Below, in pieces: positions 1 through 8,968 of a stretch of 64,000 nt of DNA. The stretch spans positions 111,614 to 175,613 of the forward strand of contig CALCLY010000025.1 of the NCBI GenBank assembly GCA_937966555.1, written 5' to 3'. This stretch comes from CALCLY01 sp900552775. GTDB lineage: Bacteria; Bacillota; Clostridia; UMGS1883; UMGS1540. A model generated the notes under the pieces. That model ran no database searches. It saw nothing but the letters and a program-made list of their open reading frames with translations, and was not told the origin of the DNA. A program made the translations under genes and the position numbers. Each line of letters opens with the position of its first letter. Within the stretch, counting starts at the first letter, position 1.

Positions 1-8
1 TGGTAAAA

Positions 9-1751
9 ATGATTTTGGAAAAACACCACGATAACGCTCATCCGCGCCTATATGCGGATAAAAACAAAATAAAAATTCTGCGTGAGCGGATCAAAAACGA
101 CACAAATGTCTCAAAATGGTTTGAGGATGTCAAGGAGCTTGCGGAAACATATTTTGACATCGAGCCCGTAACATACGAAATCCCCGACGGCATAAGACTT
201 CTTCGGAATTGCCGCAGAGCGAGAGACAGAATGCAGGAGCTTGCGTTTTGCTATCAAATGACGGGGGAGACAAGGTATGCCGAAAGATGCATAAAAGAAA
301 TGAAAGCCGTTTGCGCGTTTCCCGACTGGAATCCGTATCATTTTCTCGACACTGCCGAAATGACGGAGGGGCTTGCCTTTGCCTACGACTGGCTTTACAA
401 TTACATGTCGGAGGATTTTCGCGAAACTGTTAAATCTTCCATAATAAACAAGGGTCTGATGCAGATAGTCGAAGATTACAGAGATGAGCCGAAGGACAGG
501 CGCAGAACATGGAAATGGGCGCAGAGCGAAGTGGCGGACAACTGGAATATTGTCTGCAATTCGGGCCTTACAGAGGGTGCGATGGCGGTTTGTGAGGACG
601 CACCGGAGCTTGCCGCCGAGGTTTTTGACGGCGGCATGGAGCTTATTAAAAAAGCCGTTTTGTTATACGGCCCCGACGGCGCATGGTACGAAGGCCCCGC
701 CTACTGGCAGTATGCGACAGAGTATTTTATCGGCTTTTGCTGCTGCCTTGATTCGGTTTTTTCCGACACCTTCGGTTATTTGAATGCGCCGGGAGTTTCG
801 CAAACGGGCTACTACATCACCGCAATAACAGGTCCTTGCGGAAGCTTTAATTTCCACGATTCGTCGATGGCGGTTATGAATGCGCCCGAGCTTTTCTTTC
901 TTGCCGACAAGCTTTCCGACAGCGCGCTGTCCGCGCTCAGGACGGAGCAGATGACGGAAGGAAACGTTAAGGGTAAAATAAGAGATATTTTGTATTATAA
1001 CCCCGAGCTTTCGGGAAAGTCGGCAAAGCTTAAAAAGGACTTTTATTTCCGCGACACGGAGGTTGCCTCCTTCAGAAGCGGATGGGACAATGACGCGATA
1101 TTTTTGGGTATTCACGCAGGCAAAACGGACGTTTATCACGGTCATATGGACGCGGGAAGCTTTGTTCTTGACGGCTTCGGCACGCGCTATGCCTGTGATT
1201 TGGGTGCGGATGATTACAATATAGAGGACAGAGTGTGGAATCTTTACAGATACAGAGCCGAGGGTCATAACACTCTCGTTATAAACCCTTCGAAGGACGG
1301 CGGACAAAGCCTTGAGGGAAATACGAAAATAGATGTTTTCAAGTCGGAGGAAAGCGCATTTGCGCAAATCAATTTAACCGATATGTACAATGCCGAAAGC
1401 GTAAAGCGCAGCTTTGAGCTTACAAACAACAGAAGTGAAATAATAATACGCGACAAAATAAAAACAAATGAAAAATCCGATGTTTGGTGGTTTATGCACA
1501 CAACGTGCGAAATCAGTGTGTCGGAGGACAGGCGAAAAGCAATTTTAGCGGGGAAAAACAAGGATCTTGAGGTTTCGCTTATTTCGGACATTCCGGGAGA
1601 ATTTTCGGTTATGAAGGCAATGCCCATGGAGACATCGCCGAAAAACTCCGAGCAGGATAAAAACGAGGAATTCGTAAAGCTTGCTTTCCGTACGGAGAAT
1701 GTAAAAGACGCGGAAATCTCAATATTAATGCGTTTTACGGAGAAACGGTGA
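9..1751 (+). CDS. heparinase II/III family polysaccharide lyase-like protein
   Basis: A 580-residue protein of the heparinase II/III type, which cleaves uronic-acid-containing polysaccharides or oligosaccharides by beta-elimination. The N-terminal ~340 residues look like the helical (alpha/alpha) toroid domain, rich in Trp and Tyr (for example WKWAQSEVADNWN near 160). The C-terminal half has the beta-sheet heparinase II/III domain with the typical YHGHMDAGSFVLDG stretch near residue 380, followed by ACDLGADDY. No signal peptide is visible, so it probably acts inside the cell on imported oligosaccharides. The ATG at position 9 has only eight bases before it and no visible ribosome binding site; the frame is open to the window edge, so the true start may lie outside. 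Substrate (heparin-like, alginate or pectic) cannot be told from the sequence. Confidence 0.75.
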   Translation: MILEKHHDNAHPRLYADKNKIKILRERIKNDTNVSKWFEDVKELAETYFDIEPVTYEIPDGIRLLRNCRRARDRMQELAFCYQMTGETRYAERCIKEMKAVCAFPDWNPYHFLDTAEMTEGLAFAYDWLYNYMSEDFRETVKSSIINKGLMQIVEDYRDEPKDRRRTWKWAQSEVADNWNIVCNSGLTEGAMAVCEDAPELAAEVFDGGMELIKKAVLLYGPDGAWYEGPAYWQYATEYFIGFCCCLDSVFSDTFGYLNAPGVSQTGYYITAITGPCGSFNFHDSSMAVMNAPELFFLADKLSDSALSALRTEQMTEGNVKGKIRDILYYNPELSGKSAKLKKDFYFRDTEVASFRSGWDNDAIFLGIHAGKTDVYHGHMDAGSFVLDGFGTRYACDLGADDYNIEDRVWNLYRYRAEGHNTLVINPSKDGGQSLEGNTKIDVFKSEESAFAQINLTDMYNAESVKRSFELTNNRSEIIIRDKIKTNEKSDVWWFMHTTCEISVSEDRRKAILAGKNKDLEVSLISDIPGEFSVMKAMPMETSPKNSEQDKNEEFVKLAFRTENVKDAEISILMRFTEKR

Positions 1752-1852
1752 TGAGGTCTCCCGCGGCGCGCAAAAAATATGTGCATTATATATATATGTT
1801 CGGCAAATTTTTTAAACAATGTGACAAATATGTTTACCGAGCGCTTTTTTTA

Positions 1853-1881
1853 TTGACAAAACTTGCGATAAATTGTATAAT
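1853..1881 (+). promoter_or_regulatory. sigma-A type promoter of the hydCBA operon
   Basis: A perfect TTGACA (1853-1858) and a perfect TATAAT (1876-1881) are separated by 17 bp. This is the strongest-looking promoter in the window and sits about 70 bp upstream of hydC. Confidence 0.85.
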
Positions 1882-1907
1882 ACTTTTTGTGTGCTTTGTG
1901 CTATATT

Positions 1908-1925
1908 GTGTTAAAAAAATAACAA
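1908..1925 (+). promoter_or_regulatory. Rex-like operator in the hydC leader
   Basis: The 18-bp sequence GTGTTAAAAAAATAACAA matches the clostridial Rex consensus TTGTTAA-N4-TTAACAA at all but two of its fixed positions. It lies about 20-40 bp after the predicted transcription start, where a bound repressor would block elongation. Rex is a redox (NADH/NAD+) sensor known to control fermentation and hydrogenase genes, which fits the NADH-linked hydrogenase downstream. Rex itself is not encoded in the window. Confidence 0.55.
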
Positions 1926-1953
1926 AGCGTAATACTCGGAAGGAGGGCTATCA

Positions 1954-2445
1954 ATGCCTCATTTGAATGATGCTTCCGCAGCAAAAATATCTGAAATTTG
2001 CGACAGATACACAGCGGAAAAAACGCCTCTAATGATGATCCTCAGCGATATCCAGAACGAATACGGTTATATTCCTCTGGAGGCGCAGGAGCTTGTTTCG
2101 GAAAAAACGGGTATTTCCGTTGCCGAAATATACGGGGTGGTTACTTTTTACTCATTTTTCTCTTTACAGCCAAAAGGGAAATATATTATAGGCTGCTGTC
2201 TCGGTACGGCATGCTATGTTAAGGGCGCGCAGCATATTATCGATAAGTTTTCCGAGGTTTTGGGCGTTAAACCCGGTGAAACGACAGAAGACGGTATGTT
2301 TACCATCGATGCGTTAAGATGTATCGGCGCCTGCGGTATTGCTCCGGCAGTATCCATTAACGGAAAGGTATATCCCAAGGTTTCGGTTGACCAGGTTCCC
2401 GAAATTATCGAAGAATATCGTAATATGGAGGGTGCGGGTCAATGA
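1954..2445 (+). CDS. hydC: NAD-linked [FeFe] hydrogenase, NuoE-like subunit
   Basis: A 163-residue thioredoxin-like [2Fe-2S] subunit homologous to NuoE of complex I and HydC of the trimeric hydrogenases. The cluster ligands are seen as CLGTAC (about residues 89-94) and CIGACGIAP (about 129-137). It passes electrons between the NuoF-like subunit and the hydrogenase. The start ATG follows a strong AAGGAGGG, and the stop overlaps the hydB start (ATGA), which points to translational coupling. First gene of a three-gene operon under the promoter at 1853 and the Rex-like site at 1908. The symbol follows the Thermotoga naming; in Desulfovibrio it would be hndA. Confidence 0.9.
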   Translation: MPHLNDASAAKISEICDRYTAEKTPLMMILSDIQNEYGYIPLEAQELVSEKTGISVAEIYGVVTFYSFFSLQPKGKYIIGCCLGTACYVKGAQHIIDKFSEVLGVKPGETTEDGMFTIDALRCIGACGIAPAVSINGKVYPKVSVDQVPEIIEEYRNMEGAGQ

Positions 2446-4307
2446 TTAAAAACTTTGATGAATTAAATTCAAAAATTTGTGATTGCTCCAAAAGCTTTGA
2501 CGCCAAAATGGTGGGAGAAAACGGTAAGCGCGCAATACTTCTTTGCGGCGGTACGGGATGTCTTTCGTCAAATTCGGCCGAAATTCAGGAGAAATTTTCC
2601 GAGCTTGTAAAAGAACATAAAATGGAGGACAAGGTTTCGGTTAACAAAGTCGGCTGTTTCGGCTTCTGCTCACAGGGACCTTTTGTAAAGATTTATCCCG
2701 AAGACACGCTTTACCGTCTTGTCTGTCTTGACGATGTTGAAGAAATTTTCGAAAAAGACATAATAAACCATGAGGTTGTTGAAAGACTTTTGTATGTTGA
2801 CCCTGCAACAAAAGAGCATGTTACAAAGCAGGATGATATAAACTTCTATAAAAAGCAGGTGCGTGTTGCTTTGCACGGCTGCGGTCAGATAAACCCCGAG
2901 GATATCGAAGAGGCTTTGGGCTTTGACGCATTTAAGGGTCTTATAAAAGCTCTTTCAATGTCTCGCGAGGACGTTATAAAAGAGGTTTTGGATTCCGGAC
3001 TTCGCGGCAGAGGAGGAGGCGGCTTCCCAACGGGCAGAAAATGGCAGTTTGCGTTTGCTCAGCCCGACGGTGAGAAATATGTTGTCTGTAACGGCGACGA
3101 GGGTGACCCCGGTGCTTTTATGGACAGGTCAATCCTCGAAGGCAACCCTCTTGCCGTTATAGAAGGCATGATGATTGCCGGTTACGCAATAGGCGCACAA
3201 AACGGTTATTTTTACGTTCGTGCGGAATATCCCATTGCCGTTAACAGACTTAAAATAGCTATAAAGCAGGCTGAAGAGCTTGGACTTTTGGGAGAAAACA
3301 TTTTGGGCACGGGTTTCTCGTTCCGCGTTCATATAAGACTCGGCGCCGGCGCATTCGTGTGCGGTGAGGAAACGGCTCTTCTGAATTCCATAGAGGGTCA
3401 GAGAGGTATGCCGCGTCCCCGTCCGCCGTTCCCGGCAGTTAAGGGTCTGTGGCAGAGCCCGACTATAGTAAATAACGTTGAAACGCTTGCAACCGTTCCC
3501 TATATATTAAGAGAGGGCGCCGCAAAGTTTGCGGAATACGGCACGGAAAATTCCAAGGGCACCAAGGTGTTCGCCCTCGGCGGTAAAATAAACAACGTTG
3601 GTCTTGTTGAGGTTCCCATGGGCACAACGCTCCGCGAGCTTATCTATGATATCGGCGGCGGAATCCCCGAAGGAAAGAAATTCAAGGCTATACAGACGGG
3701 CGGTCCCTCCGGCGGCTGTTTGACAGAGAAGGATCTCGACACGCCCATAGACTTCAACAGTCTCGTTGCAAAAGGCTCAATGATGGGCTCCGGCGGCGCA
3801 ATTGTTATGGACGAGGATAACTGTATGGTTGACGTTGCAAAATTCTATATGGAATTTATCTGCGACGAGTCCTGCGGTAAGTGCTCACCCTGCCGTATCG
3901 GTACAAAGAGAATGCTCGAGCTTCTCACAAAGATAACCGAGGGTAAGGCTGATATGGAAGATTTAAACCAGCTTGAAGAGCTTGCCGCTACAATTAAAAA
4001 CGGCGCTTTGTGCGCTCTGGGGCAGACGGCGGCAAACCCCGTTACGTCAACCCTTACTCATTTCAGAGATGAATACATAGCTCATATCGTTGACAAGAAC
4101 TGTCCCGCACATGTTTGCAAGAGACTTACAAGCTACAGCATTGACCCCGACAAGTGTAAAAAATGCAGTCTCTGTGCAAGACAGTGTCCCGTTGATGCTA
4201 TTTCGGGCGTTGTCGGCAAGGAACCGTTCGTAATCGACCGGAGCAAGTGTATAAAGTGCGGAATGTGTATGTCTTCCTGCAAATTCGGCGCTGTTATAAA
4301 GAAATAA
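2442..4307 (+). CDS. hydB: NAD-linked [FeFe] hydrogenase, NuoF-like flavoprotein subunit
   Basis: A 621-residue NADH-binding subunit. Domains in order: an N-terminal thioredoxin-like [2Fe-2S] domain (CGGTGC near 36, GCFGFC near 69), the FMN/NADH-binding core with GRGGGGFPTGRKW near 188-200 and NGDEGDPGAF near 217, an SLBB segment, a NuoF-type [4Fe-4S] site CGKCSPC near 479-485, and a C-terminal two-cluster ferredoxin with CKKCSLCARQC and CIKCGMCMSSC motifs. This layout is that of HydB of electron-bifurcating hydrogenases and HndC, which oxidise or reduce NAD(P)H at FMN and in known cases couple this to ferredoxin. The bifurcating function itself is inferred from subunit composition. ATGA overlap with hydC. 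Confidence 0.92.
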   Translation: MIKNFDELNSKICDCSKSFDAKMVGENGKRAILLCGGTGCLSSNSAEIQEKFSELVKEHKMEDKVSVNKVGCFGFCSQGPFVKIYPEDTLYRLVCLDDVEEIFEKDIINHEVVERLLYVDPATKEHVTKQDDINFYKKQVRVALHGCGQINPEDIEEALGFDAFKGLIKALSMSREDVIKEVLDSGLRGRGGGGFPTGRKWQFAFAQPDGEKYVVCNGDEGDPGAFMDRSILEGNPLAVIEGMMIAGYAIGAQNGYFYVRAEYPIAVNRLKIAIKQAEELGLLGENILGTGFSFRVHIRLGAGAFVCGEETALLNSIEGQRGMPRPRPPFPAVKGLWQSPTIVNNVETLATVPYILREGAAKFAEYGTENSKGTKVFALGGKINNVGLVEVPMGTTLRELIYDIGGGIPEGKKFKAIQTGGPSGGCLTEKDLDTPIDFNSLVAKGSMMGSGGAIVMDEDNCMVDVAKFYMEFICDESCGKCSPCRIGTKRMLELLTKITEGKADMEDLNQLEELAATIKNGALCALGQTAANPVTSTLTHFRDEYIAHIVDKNCPAHVCKRLTSYSIDPDKCKKCSLCARQCPVDAISGVVGKEPFVIDRSKCIKCGMCMSSCKFGAVIKK

Positions 4308-4321
4308 GGGAGGGAAATTAA

Positions 4322-6088
4322 GTGTCAGAAATTAATATTAAAATAGAAGGCGTTTCCTACAAAGTTGAGGAGGGGCTTACAATACTTGAGGCCGCCAAAA
4401 AGTGCGGTTATGAAATTCCGTCCCTTTGTGCATACAATCACGGTGAATGTTCAAGAGGTTCCTGCCGCGTATGTCTCGTTGAGGCAACCGGGGCAAGAGG
4501 TCTTGTAGCATCCTGTGTGTATCCCGTAAGCGAAGGAATGGAAATCACAATTTCGTCGCCCAAGGCGGTTGCGGCAAGGCGTGCATCTGTTGAGCTGCTT
4601 CTTTCAAACCACTCGACAGACTGTCAGCAGTGCGATAAAAACGAATACTGCGAGCTTTTGCACGTTGCGCGCATTACGGGCGCGAGAGAGGGTATGTTTG
4701 AGGGAGAAAAAACCCCGACAACCTTGGACGAGCTTACGCCGTCCATCGTTCGCGATACGTCAAAATGTATTCTCTGCGGAAGATGTATCGAAAGATGTAA
4801 AAATGCTCACGGAAAAGGTATTTTGGGATTTGAGAACCGCGGCTTTGCAACAATTGTTGCACCTGCCGAAAACAGATCCTTTGCAAATTCGCCGTGTATA
4901 CTCTGCGGTCAGTGCACAAGCGTCTGTCCTACGGGCGCATTGATGGAAAAGTCCGAAATACATAAAATTGACGAGGCGAAAAGCCGCGGTAAATTCATAG
5001 TTGTTCAGACGGCTCCTGCGGTTCGTGCGGCGCTTGGCGAGGAATTCGGAATGAAAATAGGCACGCCCGTTACCGGAAAAATGGTTGCGGCGCTTCGCCG
5101 TCTTGGTTTCGACAAGGTTTACGATACCGATTTTGCCGCTGACCTCACAATTATGGAGGAGGCAACCGAGCTTCTCGGAAGAATAACAAACGGCGGAGTT
5201 CTTCCGATGATAACATCGTGCTCCCCCGGCTGGATAAACTACGCGGAGTATAATTATTCCGATTTGCTTCCGCATCTTTCAAGCTGCAAATCGCCTCATG
5301 AGATGTTCGGCGCAATAGTTAAGTCCTACTATGCCGAGAAAAACGGCATTGATCCGGCTGATATTTTTGTTGTTTCAATTATGCCCTGTACGGCAAAGAA
5401 ATTTGAAAAGGAAAGAGAACAGCTTAAAACAAACGGATTTATGGACGTTGACGCTGTCTTAACAACACGTGAGCTTGCAAAGCTTATAAAGCGTTCAGGC
5501 ATAAACTTCAAAAAGCTTCCGGATGAGGAGTTTGACGCTGATTTGCTCGGCGATTACACCGGAGCCGGCGTTATCTTCGGCGTTACCGGCGGCGTTATGG
5601 AGGCTGCATTGAGAACGGCTTATCACGCGCTCACAGGTAAAGAGCATGAGCTTATTAAGTTTGAAGCTGTTCGCGGTTTTGACGGAATCCGTGAAGCAAG
5701 CCTTGATATAAACGGCACCATTATAAATGTTGCTGTGGCACACGGCATGAAAAACGCAAAGGTTTTGCTTGACGATATAAGAGCGGGCAAGTCAAAATAT
5801 CACTTTATCGAGATAATGGGCTGCCCCGGCGGATGTATTGCGGGCGGCGGTCAGCCGTATGTGAAACCGTGCTTTTTGCCCGATGAGGATATTGATATTC
5901 TCGATACGTATAAGGAAAAGAGAGCAGCGGCGCTTTATTCCGAGGACGAAAGAAACGCTGTGCGTCAGTCTCACAACAATATGCAGGTTAAGGCGCTTTA
6001 TGATGAGTTTTTGGGAGAACCTAATTCGCATAAGGCTCATGAGCTTTTGCATACGACATATGCGGCGCGTGAGGGCTTTAACGACTGA
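4322..6088 (+). CDS. hydA: [FeFe] hydrogenase catalytic subunit
   Basis: A 588-residue catalytic subunit that reversibly forms H2 at the H-cluster. Domains in order: a plant-type [2Fe-2S] ferredoxin (C36, C48, C51), the His-Cys3 [4Fe-4S] segment (HSTDCQQC, about 94-101), two [4Fe-4S] sites (CILCGRCIERC and CILCGQCTSVC), the H-cluster domain and a C-terminal small-subunit-like region. The H-cluster motifs are L1 TSCSPGW (298-304), L2 MPCTAKKFE and L3 MGCPGGCIAGGGQP. L1 differs from the canonical TSCCPxW: the second Cys is Ser301, clear in the DNA (TGC TCC). The start is GTG, 7-11 bp after GGGAGG. Maturation genes hydE, hydF and hydG are not in the window and must lie elsewhere. Confidence 0.93.
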   Translation: MSEINIKIEGVSYKVEEGLTILEAAKKCGYEIPSLCAYNHGECSRGSCRVCLVEATGARGLVASCVYPVSEGMEITISSPKAVAARRASVELLLSNHSTDCQQCDKNEYCELLHVARITGAREGMFEGEKTPTTLDELTPSIVRDTSKCILCGRCIERCKNAHGKGILGFENRGFATIVAPAENRSFANSPCILCGQCTSVCPTGALMEKSEIHKIDEAKSRGKFIVVQTAPAVRAALGEEFGMKIGTPVTGKMVAALRRLGFDKVYDTDFAADLTIMEEATELLGRITNGGVLPMITSCSPGWINYAEYNYSDLLPHLSSCKSPHEMFGAIVKSYYAEKNGIDPADIFVVSIMPCTAKKFEKEREQLKTNGFMDVDAVLTTRELAKLIKRSGINFKKLPDEEFDADLLGDYTGAGVIFGVTGGVMEAALRTAYHALTGKEHELIKFEAVRGFDGIREASLDINGTIINVAVAHGMKNAKVLLDDIRAGKSKYHFIEIMGCPGGCIAGGGQPYVKPCFLPDEDIDILDTYKEKRAAALYSEDERNAVRQSHNNMQVKALYDEFLGEPNSHKAHELLHTTYAAREGFND

Positions 6089-6110
6089 TATTTGCTTTTA
6101 AAAAAACAAA

Positions 6111-6425
6111 GCTGTTTAAAAAGCCACAACCCGATAAGGAAGTATTGGTTTTGAAAGCCGTTCTTTAAGTTTATACTTCGTAAACAGGCGGTCGTATACG
6201 TCAGTATTACGACCGCCTGTTTTCTTGTCTAAAGCTTAAACTCCGACCTTCAAAACTGCTCTGCACCCTGTAAACAATATTTTTTGATGAAGTTCAAGGC
6301 AAAAAAGCGAGTAATCCTGTCGGATTTCGAGCCTTTTTTAACGCTGAAATTCGCAAAAAAGATGTTTAGCAGGGCAATACTTCCTTGCCGGGCTGTGGCT
6401 AAAGTCAGTTGACTTTTTAAACAGC
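6111..6425. repeat. 315-bp structured intergenic repeat with inverted ends
   Basis: The stretch between hydA and the M20 gene holds no coding sequence. Its two ends are imperfect inverted repeats: GCTGTTTAAAAAG at 6111-6123 and its complement at 6413-6425, with matching inner blocks (GGAAGTATTG on the left, CAATACTTCC on the right). Inside are the 15-bp terminator stem and a second nested stem between about 6270-6292 and 6354-6380. Positions 6352-6425 recur, inverted, at 63927-64000 with 72 of 74 bases identical. It has no transposase, so it is a non-autonomous element (MITE-like) or a family of structured intergenic repeats. Confidence 0.8.
6182..6228 (+). terminator. terminator after hydCBA
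   Basis: A perfect 15-bp stem (6182-6196 with 6208-6222), starting AAACAGGCGG, with an 11-nt loop and a T-rich tail TTTTCTTG. It lies about 95 bp after the hydA stop and sits inside the 315-bp repeat element, so the element may be supplying the terminator. Confidence 0.75.
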
Positions 6426-6445
6426 TTTTTTTATGAGGTAAACAA

Positions 6446-6474
6446 TTGCTTTTTAAGCTGTTTGATGATATAAT
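6446..6474 (+). promoter_or_regulatory. sigma-A type promoter of the M20 amidohydrolase gene
   Basis: TTGCTT (6446-6451) and TATAAT (6469-6474) with a 17-bp spacer, about 50 bp before the start codon and just outside the right end of the repeat element. Confidence 0.65.
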
Positions 6475-6523
6475 ATATACAATATAAGAAGAATTTGAAT
6501 TTTATAAGAGGTGATTGACTGAT

Positions 6524-7867
6524 ATGAACGAACGAATGAAGCATATATCGGATGCTGTTGAAAAACATTCAAAATTGATTTTGGAAGCGGAAAGACATAT
6601 CTGGAAAAACCCCGAAACAGGTTATAAAGAAGAAAAAACAAGCAAATATCTTGAAGGCAAATTCAAAGAAATGGGATATAACACAACTCCTGCCGGAGAT
6701 ATACCCGGGTTTTGCGCAGAGCTTGATACCGGAAGAAAAGGACCGTGTGTTCTTGTTTTGGGGGAAATGGATTCGCTTATATGCGCTGAGCACCCCGAGT
6801 GCGATCCTGTTACAAAGGCCGCACATGTATGCGGACACAATGCGCAAACCGCAGCGCTTCTCGGAGTTGCGGCAGCTTTGGCGGACAGTGATATTGCAGA
6901 AAACTGGAGCGGAAAAGTGAGATTTTGCGCCGTGCCCGCCGAAGAACTTATAGAAATCGGTTTTCGTGATACGCTTAAGGAAAAAGGAATTATAAAATAT
7001 TACGGCGGTAAAACGGAGTTTTTGTACAGAGGATATTTTGATGGTGCCGATATGGCGATGATGGTGCATGCAAGGGCATGTGAGGGGTTCTATTTTAATG
7101 CGGGAAGCGTTGGCTGTCTTGCAAAAAAAATAGTATATAAAGGAAAAAGCGCACATGCGGGCGGAGCGCCGCATGAAGGCATTAACGCTCTGTATGCCGC
7201 AAATCTCGGGCTTTCCGCTGTAAATGCGCTTCGTGAAACCTTCAGAGAATGTGACACTATAAGATTCCACCCGATTATAACAAAAGGCGGAAGCGCGGTA
7301 AACGCAATTCCGGACGAGGTTATCGTTGAAAGCTATGTAAGAGGTATGACACTTGACGCAATAGAACGTGAAAACAATAAAATAAACCGCGCTCTGACAG
7401 CAGCGGCGGCCGCAATGGGCGCAAATGTTGAAATTTTTGATAACCCCGGATACAGCCCGTACGTAACGGACAAAAATTTTGCTGAGGCGGCATTAAAATC
7501 CGTTTCGGGCACGCCGTATGAATACAAATTTAATTTCGGCGAAACCGAAACATCAAGTACGGATATGGGCGATTTATCAAGCGTTATGCCTACAATTCAG
7601 CCGTATGCCGGTGGTGCCGTAGGCACTCAGCACGGCAAAGATTTTTATATAAAAGACCCTCAGACAGCTTGTGTTGACAATGCAAAGGTTCAAATAAGAA
7701 TTCTTGATGAGCTTCTGTGCGGCGGCGCGGAAACCGCAATAAAAATAGCTGCCGAAGCAAAGCCGCTTTTTGCATCAAAAGAAGATTATTTCAAAAAAAT
7801 AGATTCCCTCGTTCAAAGCGGAGACCGCATAAAATATGAGGACGGCAGAATTATTTTAAGAGGCTGA
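6524..7867 (+). CDS. M20 family metallopeptidase / amidohydrolase
   Basis: A 447-residue cytoplasmic hydrolase of the M20 aminoacylase / N-acyl-amino-acid amidohydrolase group (AbgB-like), which removes acyl or amide groups from amino acid derivatives using two metal ions. Metal-binding motifs seen are GEMDSL near 85, HVCGHNAQ near 106, VPAEELIE near 141, HAR near 182 and a late TQHGKDF near 368; a dimerisation domain sits between about 195 and 310. ATG 6524 is chosen over the upstream TTG (6515) because AAGAGGTG lies about 10 nt before it and only 1 nt before the TTG. The 3' end overlaps ylbJ tail to tail by 17 bp. The substrate is not known. Confidence 0.8.
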   Translation: MNERMKHISDAVEKHSKLILEAERHIWKNPETGYKEEKTSKYLEGKFKEMGYNTTPAGDIPGFCAELDTGRKGPCVLVLGEMDSLICAEHPECDPVTKAAHVCGHNAQTAALLGVAAALADSDIAENWSGKVRFCAVPAEELIEIGFRDTLKEKGIIKYYGGKTEFLYRGYFDGADMAMMVHARACEGFYFNAGSVGCLAKKIVYKGKSAHAGGAPHEGINALYAANLGLSAVNALRETFRECDTIRFHPIITKGGSAVNAIPDEVIVESYVRGMTLDAIERENNKINRALTAAAAAMGANVEIFDNPGYSPYVTDKNFAEAALKSVSGTPYEYKFNFGETETSSTDMGDLSSVMPTIQPYAGGAVGTQHGKDFYIKDPQTACVDNAKVQIRILDELLCGGAETAIKIAAEAKPLFASKEDYFKKIDSLVQSGDRIKYEDGRIILRG

Positions 7868-8888
7868 GCACAATAAGAAATAAAATCGACACAAAGCCCG
7901 AAAAGCCCGAAAACATGAAGATCTTTTCGGAAATAATATCGGAAAACGAAGAGAGCGAAACAGGGAAGAAAATAAGCAGAATATATGCGCACAGCGCGGA
8001 TAAAACCGCACACAAAAGTTTGCCCCAAATGCAGTAAAAAAGAGAGAGGCGCGCGTCTTTTGTAAATGCCAGCGTCTGCATGAAAACGGATATGCCGCCA
8101 AACGATATCACCGCGGCGGCGCACGGAATACTTTTTGAGGCGGACGAAAAAAGCGCTGTTGTTATTTCGAAAAGTCCGCATGAAAAAAGCTCGGCATTTT
8201 CCGTCGAAAGTCCCAAGCGACAAAGAAAAGAAGTCAGAAACGAAATGACTCCGCTTTGACGGAGAATTGACAGTACAACCGAAAAAAATACCACCGTGCC
8301 GCAGAGAGACAGCATGCTTTCTGCGGCACGGCTTATTGAATTTTCGGAATTTATTGCCGATGCTGCAAACTGCTGTGTGCCGCTTTCTTGTTTTTTGGCA
8401 AAGAACGAAAAAATAATTCCGCACAAAATGGCGCCAAGGACATGTGAAACATACAAAATAACCCCGGCGCGTGTGCTGCCGAAAATGCCGAGACCCACGG
8501 CGCTTATAATAAAAAGAGGACCGGAGTTATTTGAAAAGGCCAAAAGGCGGTTGGCTTCATTTTTCGTGAGAGAACCGTTTTTATAAAGACTGCAAACCGT
8601 GGCGGCTCCGCACGGATATCCGCTTAAAAATCCTAAAACAATCGGCAGAGCGCCGCTCCCTCCGACCGAAAAAAGCGGACGGGTGATTTTGCCTGCGTAT
8701 TTGGATATTTTGTCCGCTGCGCCGAGCGAAACCAATATATTTGAACATACCAAAAAAGGAAAAATTGACGGAATCAATACATCGGAACAAAGAATCAGTG
8801 CATTTTTCGCCGCTTCGCGCGACTGAACGGGCATTGCAGCAATGCAGAGCGCAAGAAGCGCCGTGAATATAACGGCAATTTTTTTCAT
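7851..8888 (-). CDS. ylbJ: sporulation integral membrane protein YlbJ-like
   Basis: A 345-residue membrane protein with about eight hydrophobic segments and a likely N-terminal signal anchor. It carries the nucleoside-recognition (Gate) type motif seen in YlbJ: PSIFPFLVCSN near 40 and GFLSGYPCGA near 88, with FSNNSGP near 118. YlbJ proteins are made under sigma-E control in the mother cell and are needed for normal spore cortex in Bacillus. A ribosome binding site GTGAGGTG precedes the ATG. Transcribed divergently from the yqfC operon and converging with the M20 gene. Family assignment rests on these motifs and on the sporulation neighbourhood; the transported substrate is unknown. Confidence 0.75.
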   Translation of the reverse strand: MKKIAVIFTALLALCIAAMPVQSREAAKNALILCSDVLIPSIFPFLVCSNILVSLGAADKISKYAGKITRPLFSVGGSGALPIVLGFLSGYPCGAATVCSLYKNGSLTKNEANRLLAFSNNSGPLFIISAVGLGIFGSTRAGVILYVSHVLGAILCGIIFSFFAKKQESGTQQFAASAINSENSISRAAESMLSLCGTVVFFSVVLSILRQSGVISFLTSFLCRLGLSTENAELFSCGLFEITTALFSSASKSIPCAAAVISFGGISVFMQTLAFTKDARLSLFYCIWGKLLCAVLSALCAYILLIFFPVSLSSFSDIISEKIFMFSGFSGFVSILFLIVLSLLK

Positions 8889-8968
8889 AATGACACCTCA
8901 CTATACTTATATTTAAAACAAGTCATAAAAATGCATAAGATGCATATATTTTTACGGAGGTGACTGCG

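Noticed and set aside
8922..8950. A sigma-E-like promoter (GTCATAA, CATATATT) before yqfC
   Set aside because: The predicted transcription start would fall inside the yqfC ribosome binding site, leaving no usable leader.
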